Source: an uncultured Neglectibacter sp.
GTDB lineage: Bacteria > Bacillota > Clostridia > Oscillospirales > Acutalibacteraceae
Direction: 5' to 3'
DNA: 64,000 bases
Assembly (NCBI GenBank): GCA_946554335.1
Contig: CAMNSA010000008.1
Location: 1-64,000 of the forward strand
Part shown: positions 8,751-16,159 of the stretch, piece after piece
Numbering within the stretch: position 1 is the first letter of the stretch
How the letters are laid out: the number at the start of each line of letters is the position of its first letter
The notes under the pieces: generated by a model
Told to the model about the DNA's origin: nothing
What the model saw: only the letters and a program-made list of their open reading frames with translations
Databases searched by the model: none
Position numbers and translations under genes: made by a program

Positions 8751-9095
8751 AAAAGGGTCAAGAAGGACTCGTCTCGCCTGTCGGCTTGGGTGCAAAGCGC
8801 CTGTGGCGCTTGTCCTGCGCCGACCGAAGCGACAGCTGAGAACGGCGCTGAACGGTCGCCACAGGCGACCAGCGGTCTCGCCTAGCGGCTCGGTCGGTTC
8901 GTGGCAACGCCCCACCGGGGCGTACTCACCCCACGACACGCACCGCACAAAGCGCAGCTGTACCGCATTTTTGGGACTTTTACCCGCCGACAAAAGAAGC
9001 CAGGTATCGCAACTGCGATACCTGGCTTCTTTGGCAGTGGGCGCAAGAGAAACTGCGTGCAGTTTCTCTACGGACTCGAACCCGAAGACTTGACC
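8751..9095. repeat. Hairpin mosaic A with tRNA T-loop-like fragment
   Basis: No gene is supported here. The stretch holds short hairpins with variable stems: AAGCGCC-TGT-GGCGCTT, GGTCGCC-ACA-GGCGACC and ACGCCCC-ACC-GGGGCGT. The spacer GGCTCGGTCGGTTCG occurs near 8886. A 40-bp near-perfect palindrome lies at 8993-9032 (19-bp arms, 2-base loop), and another pair of 9-bp arms (AGAAACTGC / GCAGTTTCT) at about 9048-9067. Around 9032-9085 the minus strand shows a T-loop-like string GGGTTCGAGTCC and a terminal CCA context, as if a tRNA 3' end had been interrupted. The same motif classes recur at 22.1-22.5 and 36.8-37.3 kb. Confidence 0.6.
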
Positions 9096-9299
9096 GCTAG
9101 ATCAATGTCTTGCATGCAGGTTTTGGAGTGACTGTTGAAATTGTATGAAGCCGCATTGCACTGGGATTTTTCCGCAACATAGAGCGGTTCTAAATCTCAA
9201 AGCGCACGGCCCAAAAGCTTCTGATGCTTTATTGATGATATGCAGATTTCTAAGCCAAAGAACTATTCAAAATTTGGGACGCAGTAAATAAAGAAAAGC

Positions 9300-9680
9300 C
9301 TATTCCTTTTGGTGTGCTTTCACCCAGTCCAGGAATTCCTCAAAATCGATTTTGCCAGCGGCGACTGAAAGGATCACATCAATCAATTCCTGCTGGCTGT
9401 ATTCCAGTTCCACACCATTTAAGGCAAGGAAAATCAGCATTGCATGGGCACCAATCCGTTTGTTCCCGTCTACAAACGGGTGATTTTCCACCAGCCCATA
9501 TCCCAGACGGGCAGCTTGAGCCTGCAGGGTGGGATATAGCATTTCACCTTCGAAGGTTTGAAAGGGTGCTCCCAGTGCCGATTCCAGCAGGGAACTGTCT
9601 CGCAACCCAGACTCACCGCCAAAGGCGTCGATCAAGTCCTGGTGCAGCAGAAGGATCTGTTCTTTTGTCAGCATCTTCAT
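9300..9680 (-). CDS. doc: Death-on-curing (Doc/Fic-fold) toxin
   Basis: This 126-aa Doc-family toxin carries the Fic-type motif HPFVDGNKRIG, the active site that in Doc phosphorylates elongation factor Tu. The length matches the family. Its start overlaps the stop of the antitoxin gene by 4 bp. The pair sits at the left end of the island and could stabilise it. The catalytic His, Asp, Asn and Arg are all visible, so it is probably active. Confidence 0.92.
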   Translation of the reverse strand: MKMLTKEQILLLHQDLIDAFGGESGLRDSSLLESALGAPFQTFEGEMLYPTLQAQAARLGYGLVENHPFVDGNKRIGAHAMLIFLALNGVELEYSQQELIDVILSVAAGKIDFEEFLDWVKAHQKE

Positions 9681-9919
9681 TTTGACAATGCCTCGTATGC
9701 CTCACGGTTTTTTGCCATCAGTTTCCGGGACACAGTTAGTACATCTGCATTTTCCGCTTCAGCGTCCTGCTCCAGCCGACTGAATTCCAGAATCACATAG
9801 CGTGGGACATTGTTTTTCATGATGATCGCCGAGCCGTTTTCATCTACCAATCGGGCCACCCGAGAAAAGTTCTGGTTTGCTTCTGTGATCGGCACCATGT
9901 TCTTTGTGTTGATGGTCAT
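9677..9919 (-). CDS. phd: Phd/YefM-type antitoxin
   Basis: This 80-aa protein has the Phd/YefM N-terminal DNA-binding fold (ITEANQNFSRVARLVDENG) and a charged C-terminal tail likely to cover the toxin active site. AGGAGG precedes the ATG. It is the first gene of the pair, as in most Phd/Doc operons. A sigma-70 promoter with an overlapping inverted repeat lies directly upstream (9940-9968), consistent with autorepression. Confidence 0.92.
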   Translation of the reverse strand: MTINTKNMVPITEANQNFSRVARLVDENGSAIIMKNNVPRYVILEFSRLEQDAEAENADVLTVSRKLMAKNREAYEALSK

Positions 9920-9939
9920 AAAAATCGCCTCCTGTACTA

Positions 9940-9968
9940 TTATATCCGAATTCTAGGATAAAATCAAC
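9940..9968 (-). promoter_or_regulatory. Promoter and operator of the Phd/Doc operon
   Basis: On the minus strand, TTGATT (9968-9963), a 17-bp spacer and TATAAT (9945-9940). The inverted repeat TATCC-N8-GGATA (9944-9961) fills the spacer and touches the -10, as expected for an antitoxin operator. Confidence 0.8.
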
Positions 9969-10313
9969 CTAAAATTTGACTTTGGAGTAGCGATTGTGAC
10001 GAATGACATATTTTAAGGCACACTCAATCAATGTTATCCTCATCGCAATAAGGCAGCGTCATCTCAGTATGCTGGTCTTGCAGGCAGGTCTTACTTAGGG
10101 CGCAGCCCTAACGAGGTGTTTGCGACAGCCGGAGTAAAAACAAACTGCTCGTTAGTTAAGATAGCGCAGGCGCATACCCTCTAATCCACAACAGCACGAA
10201 AAAGCCGAAAAATGAAACCTCCATTTTAAAAAAACTATATCCTCCACTTCCTTACAGAACATTTCCGCTTCAAAACGAAACCCTGATTTTGAGGAATCAG
10301 GGTGAAAATGCAG
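9969..10313. other. Non-coding stretch upstream of the AAA+ gene
   Basis: I see no supportable gene here. There is a hairpin at about 10280-10303 (ACCCTGATT / AATCAGGGT) followed by another terminator-like hairpin at 10314. The rest is featureless to my eye. Confidence 0.4.
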
Positions 10314-10352
10314 AAACCGCCTTCTATTCGACCGGATGGAAGGCGGTTTTTA
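10314..10352 (+). terminator. Terminator-like hairpin upstream of the AAA+ gene
   Basis: AAACCGCCTTC and GAAGGCGGTTT form an 11-bp stem around a 14-base loop, followed by a T run. There is no clear gene upstream on this strand, so it may be a relic of a lost gene or may insulate the next operon. Confidence 0.65.
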
Positions 10353-10438
10353 AAATAATTAAAAAAAGAATAAGGTTTTATTATAACACGTGCTATGATA
10401 TCGCCGTAAAAAGAAATTTGCGAAGCGGAGGATGAAAT

Positions 10439-12445
10439 ATGCTGTTTTATAAAATCATTGTTACTGTCGATGGAAATGAGGCTTTACCTCATAACAGAAG
10501 TGATGCCGGATACGAATCGCTTATCAATATTCTTAACATGAAAAGCGAAGATGACTATCAGCGATGCGGTCATGCGCACTGCTTTTTTGCAACGAACATT
10601 TCTGATAAGGCAATCAGCTTTGTTGCGATATTCAAAACAAAAGTGGATACAGTATCCGAATTTGAGAATTTTATCAGACAAACAGACCTGAAAATAAAGG
10701 ACATATCGCTGGAGGAAACGCTATTAAGACAAACAAGAATTACCGCAAAATTAGCCCAGCATCGAAATCTTTTTACTGACAGCGATGCCATATTCAAAGG
10801 CTTTGGGATTAATGACTTGTATTCAGATTACAGTGAAACGTTGTTAGATGGAAACATCGCAAAAGATGACCTGATAACTAAATCAAAAGCAATGCTTCTG
10901 GAAGAAACTCTGCTTCCTGAAATCGAACGCATTTACACGGAAAGTCCGGTAAGCCGTGTAAAAGGTCATCCCGTTCATTATCTTGTCTGCTGTGATGATC
11001 GCAACAAACAAAAGGAAATTTGCCGAATTTTATTGGAAGCCCTATATGCCAATGAGAGGATTCAAAGCAAACGCATTTCCTATGTTGACTTTGATTCAAA
11101 TGACAGTTTGCCGAATCGTTCTTATGATGCGTTTTATAAAAGCTGTGAAAGCGGAACTGTAATTGTTCATTACACCCCGCTTGAAGACAGAAAAAGCAAT
11201 CGGGTAAGACCGGGTGAAAGCCTGATTGCAGACCTTTGTGACACAGCGAAGAAATACAGGAACAGCGTTTTAACGGTGTTTTGTATTCCGTCAGAATGCA
11301 GTAAAACTAAAGATTACTTTTTAGAGCAACTGATTTCACTCCCGCTGGTAGAATTATCAGAGGACAAAGCCTGCGGTGAGCGTGCAAAGGAGTACCTGAG
11401 AAATCTGGCGGAGAAATGCGATATCCGCCCGGATAAGCAGCTGTATCGTCCCCTTGAGGACGACAAAAAGCTGTATTGCGCATCTCAGTTAAGACAGATT
11501 TTTGATGAATGGTACAATCATCAGCTCCTTCATCGTGTCTATCCTCAATATGAAGCTGCGAGAATCTCAACGAGTGAGGTCATCAAGTCCAAGCCGAAAG
11601 GCAGTGCCATCGATGAACTGAATAAAATGATCGGTCTGGCAGAAGCCAAGGCCGTCATTTCCAGGGCTTTGGATTTTTACAAGGTTCAAAAACTTTATAA
11701 AGATAAGGGCCTATCGGCTGATAAGCCGGCTATGCACATGGTCTTTACCGGAAATCCCGGTACGGCAAAAACCACAGTTGCCCGCCTTTTTGCAGAAATC
11801 ATGCGTGATAACGGTCTGCTTACCAAAGGTGATTTATATGAGGTCGGAAGAGCTGATCTTGTAGGAAAGTATGTGGGATGGACAGCGCAAATCGTAAAAG
11901 ACAAGTTCAAAGAGGCGAAGGGCAGTGTGCTGTTCATAGACGAAGCCTATTCTCTTCTCGATGACAAGGATGGTTTATACGGCGACGAGGCAATTAACAC
12001 AATCGTGCAGGAAATGGAAAATAACCGAGAGAACATGATTGTAATATTTGCCGGATATCCCGACAAAATGGAGCTGTTTCTCAATCGAAATCCCGGCCTT
12101 CGGTCACGCATTGCATTCCATGTGCCGTTTCACGATTATGATACGGACGAGCTTGCGGCCATTGCGGAATTGACCGCACAGGAAATGAATCTGCATTTCA
12201 CGCCGGAATCTCATTCCAGGCTTTGCGAGATTCTTGAAGCGGCAAGAAATTCAGAAGATTTCGGCAACGGCAGATATGTCCGTAATTTGATCGAACAGGC
12301 CAGAATGGAGCAGGCAAGTCGCATTGCGCAAATGGATTACGAAGAAGTAACGAAGGAAACGCTGAACACCTTAACGGCGGAGGATATTCCCTCTTTCGGC
12401 GTGCCGCATACAGAAGAAAAGCACCGTATCGGTTTTTCCGCATAA
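10439..12445 (+). CDS. CbxX/SpoVK-type AAA+ ATPase with a large uncharacterised N-terminal region
   Basis: GGAGG precedes the ATG. Residues ~1-380 match nothing I recognise. From ~395 the protein is a CbxX/CfxQ (SpoVK-like) AAA+ module: Walker A GNPGTAKTT (~438-446), Walker B VLFIDEAY (~497-504), a sensor-1 region IVIFAGYP, and an arginine-finger region NPGLRSRIAF. These ATPases remodel protein complexes. The codon and base composition is visibly more AT-rich than the backbone, suggesting transfer. It lies 30 bp before a MoxR-type ATPase and a VWA protein, so the three likely form one operon. Exact function unknown. Confidence 0.85.
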   Translation: MLFYKIIVTVDGNEALPHNRSDAGYESLINILNMKSEDDYQRCGHAHCFFATNISDKAISFVAIFKTKVDTVSEFENFIRQTDLKIKDISLEETLLRQTRITAKLAQHRNLFTDSDAIFKGFGINDLYSDYSETLLDGNIAKDDLITKSKAMLLEETLLPEIERIYTESPVSRVKGHPVHYLVCCDDRNKQKEICRILLEALYANERIQSKRISYVDFDSNDSLPNRSYDAFYKSCESGTVIVHYTPLEDRKSNRVRPGESLIADLCDTAKKYRNSVLTVFCIPSECSKTKDYFLEQLISLPLVELSEDKACGERAKEYLRNLAEKCDIRPDKQLYRPLEDDKKLYCASQLRQIFDEWYNHQLLHRVYPQYEAARISTSEVIKSKPKGSAIDELNKMIGLAEAKAVISRALDFYKVQKLYKDKGLSADKPAMHMVFTGNPGTAKTTVARLFAEIMRDNGLLTKGDLYEVGRADLVGKYVGWTAQIVKDKFKEAKGSVLFIDEAYSLLDDKDGLYGDEAINTIVQEMENNRENMIVIFAGYPDKMELFLNRNPGLRSRIAFHVPFHDYDTDELAAIAELTAQEMNLHFTPESHSRLCEILEAARNSEDFGNGRYVRNLIEQARMEQASRIAQMDYEEVTKETLNTLTAEDIPSFGVPHTEEKHRIGFSA

Positions 12446-12474
12446 TCACCATAAAGAGAAAGGATCGCAAAAGA

Positions 12475-13476
12475 ATGGATACTAAAATTTTTGAACTGGC
12501 TGCCAAAATCCCTGTGATGCTGCTTGGGGCGCCGGGGATCGGCAAAACAGCGGCAATTACAGAATTCGCACAGAGCATCGAAGCCGATCTGATCGACATT
12601 CGCCTGACGGCGGAAACACCCAGCAGCTTTGAGGGCAAGGATTTTATCAGCCCGGAAACCGGAGACCTAAAAAAGGCCCGTGCCTGGTGGCTGCAGCGGA
12701 TCGACACGAACAGGCAGAACGATATCCCTACCGTCTTATTCTTTGACGAATACACCAATGCACCGGACGCTTTGCAGCAGCTTGCCTATTCCCCGTTCAA
12801 TGAGCGAAAGCTGCACGGCATTTCCTTTGACTATCAGCTTTCGGATCATCGGCCAGGGCTGTATGTGTTTGGCGCCGGCAACCGTGTAGAGGACGAAACT
12901 GGAGCCCGGGAAATGGTGTACGCCTCAAAAACCCGTGTATTTACCGTGGATTTTGAAATTTCAGTTAAGGAATGGATCGCCTGGGCGGGAAATAACAATA
13001 TTGATCCGAAAATTCAGGCCTTTCTCTATGCCAACCCGGACGCCCTGCTTGAAAAGCCTTCTACCGGCACGGCTTGCCCCAGAGAATGGGCGAACCTGTC
13101 TGCCGCCATAGAGCAGGGGATCCCCTATCGGGAGGCGGCTCACGGAACAATACGAGGCGCACATGAAGCAAAATTCTGCGTGTTTTATAACGACAGTACT
13201 TTGTGCCCCACCATTGAAGAGATCGTCTGCGGGCGGGCGAAGAAACCATCGGCGGTGCATTTGGCGGCTTTTACCGTAGTGCTGGCAACGGCGCTGAAGG
13301 AGCACCCGAGAATTACGCAATATTTCCCCATCGTTTATCGTTGGATTGCGAAGCAAAGCCCGGAATGTGAGATCATCTTTGCAAAATATGCTCTCGAACT
13401 GTTAGCGGAGAAGCTGGCTTATAACGGGGAATGTATGACGGTGCTCAATTCCGTTGCAAAAAAGATTGGGAGGTGA
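12475..13476 (+). CDS. MoxR-like AAA+ ATPase
   Basis: A 333-aa ATPase of the MoxR/AAA_5 type. Walker A is GAPGIGKT (~residues 17-24), Walker B with the acidic pair reads VLFFDEYTNAP (~86-96), and a sensor-1 stretch LYVFGAGN follows. MoxR proteins act as chaperones with a VWA-domain partner, and such a partner is encoded directly downstream. The stop lies just upstream of the next start, and the ribosome site of the next gene is within the end of this one. Confidence 0.88.
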   Translation: MDTKIFELAAKIPVMLLGAPGIGKTAAITEFAQSIEADLIDIRLTAETPSSFEGKDFISPETGDLKKARAWWLQRIDTNRQNDIPTVLFFDEYTNAPDALQQLAYSPFNERKLHGISFDYQLSDHRPGLYVFGAGNRVEDETGAREMVYASKTRVFTVDFEISVKEWIAWAGNNNIDPKIQAFLYANPDALLEKPSTGTACPREWANLSAAIEQGIPYREAAHGTIRGAHEAKFCVFYNDSTLCPTIEEIVCGRAKKPSAVHLAAFTVVLATALKEHPRITQYFPIVYRWIAKQSPECEIIFAKYALELLAEKLAYNGECMTVLNSVAKKIGR

Positions 13477-13483
13477 ATTCGCT

Positions 13484-14491
13484 GTGGATTTTACAAAACT
13501 CATTTGGAATGAACCCTGGCTGGCGCCGATCGTATTGAATTTTCGAAGCGTCATTGCGACAGAAAGCATTGGAACCGCAGGCGTTACCCCTGACGGAAAA
13601 AACCTGTATTACAATCCGCGTTTTTGGGCGGGCCTGAAGAAAGAGGAGCAACTGGGTGTGCAGCTCCATGAGGTTTTACATATTGCGAACCGCCACGCCG
13701 TCCGCAAAGATTACAGGACCCATTTGATTTGGAACATGGCCTGCGATATGGCTATCAATAATCAAATCACAGCCTCCGGGTACAAATTGCCTGCCGGTGT
13801 TCTGCCCGGGGTGCGGGATACAGCGGAAAACATCTATGAAGCGTTACAGAAAGAGGTGGTCGTGTACGAGGAAAAAATCCCTCTGAAGGGTGATTTGCTG
13901 GAACGCAACGCAGCCGGCAGCAAAAACTGCTGCGACAGCTCCACCATAGAAGCAGTAGAAAGTGCGGCGCAGCTTGCCGGGCAGGGCAGCAGTCCGCTTT
14001 CAAGGCAGTTTTGCCCGCAGCCGGCCAAGGCGGACTGGCGCACGATTTTACAAAACTATGTAAAAAGTTCGGTCAACGGCGAAATGGATTATCTGGGCTA
14101 TGAATTTGATGAATTCGGTATTTGCGAAGATATTCTCCTGCCAAAGCCCTATCCGAGGATCTGTGCGCTGGTAGACGAAAGCGGCAGTATTGAAGATGAA
14201 CTGTTTGCGCAGTTCTTGGGGGAACTTTCCAAAATGTCCCGCTTTGCCATGGTTTATGTTTCGGGGTTTACCAATAATACAGAGCTAAACGCTGTTCCGC
14301 TGAAAAAGTACCGCCGTACCATGACCGGCGGCACCGATGTGACACTTCCCTATCAACAGGCGTGCAAGGAAGAGTTTGACTGCATTATCATTCTGACCGA
14401 CGGATATTTGGACTTTCCCGCCGTAGAACCCAGGTCCACCATCTGGGTTATGCCGAAAAGCTTTGGAAGAAACAGGGAGGTGATTTTGTGA
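13484..14491 (+). CDS. DUF2201-type protein: HEXXH metallopeptidase-like domain plus VWA-like domain
   Basis: I chose GTG at 13484 because GGGAGGTG lies just upstream; the frame is open further 5' from a TTG at 13454 but that lies inside the preceding gene. The N-terminal domain carries the HEXXH zinc motif HEVLH (~residues 61-65) in the setting QLHEVLHIANRH. The C-terminal domain (~225-335) is VWA-like with a MIDAS-type string DESGSI (~230) and a later conserved Asp (LTDGYLDF). DUF2201 proteins pair with MoxR ATPases, as here. Whether the zinc site is a working protease is not known for the family. Confidence 0.85.
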   Translation: MDFTKLIWNEPWLAPIVLNFRSVIATESIGTAGVTPDGKNLYYNPRFWAGLKKEEQLGVQLHEVLHIANRHAVRKDYRTHLIWNMACDMAINNQITASGYKLPAGVLPGVRDTAENIYEALQKEVVVYEEKIPLKGDLLERNAAGSKNCCDSSTIEAVESAAQLAGQGSSPLSRQFCPQPAKADWRTILQNYVKSSVNGEMDYLGYEFDEFGICEDILLPKPYPRICALVDESGSIEDELFAQFLGELSKMSRFAMVYVSGFTNNTELNAVPLKKYRRTMTGGTDVTLPYQQACKEEFDCIIILTDGYLDFPAVEPRSTIWVMPKSFGRNREVIL

Positions 14492-14603
14492 GAAAACCGG
14501 GAAGCACGAAACCACAGATGATTATGCTTTTCCTCAGTCAGTAGGCTGATCTTACGGACCCGTGTCCTATAAAAAGGACATTATAATAACAAAAGTACAA
14601 AAC
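14492..14603 (+). promoter_or_regulatory. Promoter region of retron ncRNA 1
   Basis: TATAAT at 14582-14587 lies about 16 bases before the first retron repeat. No good -35 is visible. The inverted repeat TGTCCT-N6-AGGACA (14563-14580) overlaps the position of a -35/-10 spacer and could be an operator or the end of the upstream operon. Confidence 0.5.
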
Positions 14604-14744
14604 CTTGCTCTTTGCGGCAGTGTGCAGCTTAAGGCTTTCGCTTTAAGTGCGGACGGCGAGTCGCTGTCTGGAACCTGAAAATTGGCAGGTCGATCCCCTG
14701 TCGAAATTTACAACGGATTTGGAATTTGTGCCGCAAAGGGCAGG
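14604..14744 (+). ncRNA. Retron msr-msd RNA, copy 1 (upstream of the reverse transcriptase)
   Basis: The outer a1/a2 helix is 16 bp with some G-U pairs: 14604-14619 with 14729-14744, with the core CTTTGCGGCA pairing TGCCGCAAAG. Inside are two msr hairpins. One is 8 bp at 14628-14647 (CTTAAGGC with GCTTTAAG). The other carries the GCG-AGT-CGC tip at about 14652-14668. An msd-like hairpin follows (GGCAGG with CCTGTC). The layout and its position just before a retron RT fit a retron template/primer RNA. A candidate branching G lies in the CAGCTTAA string shared with copy 2; that assignment is inference. Confidence 0.85.
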
Positions 14745-14765
14745 CTTTGTGTGAAGGAGAATCGT

Positions 14766-15854
14766 ATGCGTATTACACAGGACGAGATAAAATTTGAATC
14801 CAGCGATATGGAGTTTGTGAGGAAATTCGGCTTTACAAAGGCTGCCGATATGGTGCGGGAATATACAGCGGACAATGCCACGCCTTTCCTTTACGATGCA
14901 CATCAATTGGCGCATTTTTTAGGGCTCAGTGTTCCGGATCTGTTTGCTCTGATAAAAGGCTGTTACGATTCATACAGTGCCATTTTGCTCAGAAAACCAA
15001 ACGGGAAATACCGGCAGGTCCATGCGCCTCATAAAAGATTGAAAAAATGCCAGAGAAAGATTCTGGACAAAATTCTATCCATGCTGCCTGTATCACAGTA
15101 CGCAACCGCTTATGTGGGAGGGAGCACGCTTGTGAAGAACGCTGCTCCGCATATAGGTAAGCGCTATTTGCTGAAGCTGGATATCAGCAATTTCTTTGAC
15201 AGCATTACCTTTGAACGGGTTTTCGATTCTGTATTCAGCCGCTGTTATTACAGGCAGATTGCTGTGTTCCTCACCAGGCTCTGTACCAGATACGGAGTAT
15301 TAGCACAGGGGGCGCCTACCTCTCCTGCTCTGGTGAATATTGTCATGCGGGAGTTTGACCGTGCTATGGGCCAGTGGTGTAAAAATCAGGGGATTTCTTA
15401 TACCCGCTACTGCGACGACATGACTTTTTCTTCTGATGAGCCTCTTTCCCACGTTTATCAAAAAGCGAAAACCGAGCTGGGAAAAATCGGATTTCAGCTC
15501 AATGAGAGAAAGACCCGCTTTGTAAACAGCGCATATCGGCAGAGCGTAACAGGGCTTACGGTCAATGAAAAGGTGACCGTGCAAAAGGATTATAAAAAGG
15601 CTCTCCGGCAGGAGGTGTACTATGTTTTGAAATTTGGCTTAGTGGAAAATATCCTGCGCAGGGACAAAAAAGAGTTTCTCTCGGCTGGTTTGCCTCAGGT
15701 CAAAAAGTACTATCAGAATTTGGCCGGCAAAGTTGCCTTCGTGCTGCAAATAGAGCCGGAAAACACATGGTTCAAAAATGCGTTGACCGACCTGAAAAAG
15801 AGCAGACTTTTACGGGGGGAACTGATGCTGTGGAAAGGCGCAGAAAGAACCTGA
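14766..15854 (+). CDS. Retron-type reverse transcriptase
   Basis: I chose ATG at 14766 with AAGGAGA 5 bases upstream; the frame is open earlier, but that part overlaps the msr-msd RNA. The 362-aa protein has the RT fingers/palm series: LKLDISNFFDSI (motif A Asp), AQGAPTSP (motif B), and YCDD at ~215-218 (catalytic pair). It also has two retron hallmarks, NAxxH (NAAPH, ~124-128) and VTG (~260). There is no maturase or endonuclease domain, so it is not a group II intron RT. It should prime cDNA from a guanosine 2'-OH on the adjacent ncRNA. Structured RNAs lie on both sides. Confidence 0.95.
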   Translation: MRITQDEIKFESSDMEFVRKFGFTKAADMVREYTADNATPFLYDAHQLAHFLGLSVPDLFALIKGCYDSYSAILLRKPNGKYRQVHAPHKRLKKCQRKILDKILSMLPVSQYATAYVGGSTLVKNAAPHIGKRYLLKLDISNFFDSITFERVFDSVFSRCYYRQIAVFLTRLCTRYGVLAQGAPTSPALVNIVMREFDRAMGQWCKNQGISYTRYCDDMTFSSDEPLSHVYQKAKTELGKIGFQLNERKTRFVNSAYRQSVTGLTVNEKVTVQKDYKKALRQEVYYVLKFGLVENILRRDKKEFLSAGLPQVKKYYQNLAGKVAFVLQIEPENTWFKNALTDLKKSRLLRGELMLWKGAERT

Positions 15855-15885
15855 AATACGGATCGAAGACGGGGAAGCTCTGTCC

Positions 15886-15914
15886 TTGAAAAATCCTCCC
15901 TGGTCTCGTATAAT
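15886..15914 (+). promoter_or_regulatory. Sigma-70 promoter of retron ncRNA 2
   Basis: TTGAAA (15886-15891), an exact 17-bp spacer and TATAAT (15909-15914). The predicted start (~15921) lies ~25 bases before the first repeat of ncRNA 2, so the second RNA can be made independently of the RT transcript. Confidence 0.8.
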
Positions 15915-15947
15915 CGACATAGAGCGATCATGGAAAGATAAAACTTG

Positions 15948-16097
15948 GCTCTTGCGGCAGCGTACAGCTTAAAGAATTTCTTTAAGGGGGCAGCGAGTCG
16001 CTGCTTTTATCACGAAAGTCCAGGGCGCACTTTTCTTGCGAAAAGTGCACAGCCTGCTATCGCTTCGCTTCTATCAGGAGCTTTGTGCCGCAGAGTG
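15948..16097 (+). ncRNA. Second retron msr-msd RNA (downstream of the reverse transcriptase)
   Basis: This is homologous to the RNA at 14604-14744. The a1/a2 helix pairs CTC-TTGCGGCA near 15949-15959 with TGCCGCA-GAG near 16086-16095 (one bulge). The first msr hairpin is CTTAAAG-AATTT-CTTTAAG and the second is GCAGCG-AGT-CGCTGC. Both sit at the same positions as in copy 1, with stem bases changed in pairs. The msd part differs entirely: a 9-bp hairpin GCACTTTTC / GAAAAGTGC at ~16027-16048 and a second palindromic stretch after it. It has its own promoter and precedes the PolC-like gene. Confidence 0.8.
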
Positions 16098-16159
16098 CCG
16101 GTTGGTTTTATTGGGGGGAGTAATACTGTCTTGCAAATTTTGAAAAAGGAGAATGGAAA

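Noticed and set aside
8751-9095. CRISPR array in the hairpin-rich regions (also 22.2 and 36.9 kb)
   Set aside because: No regular repeat-spacer spacing, hairpin stems differ from one another, and no cas genes in the window.
14766-15854. Group II intron or diversity-generating retroelement as the source of the reverse transcriptase
   Set aside because: No maturase/endonuclease domain, no intron domain V-like RNA, no template/variable repeats or accessory gene; NAxxH, VTG and flanking msr-like RNAs fit a retron.
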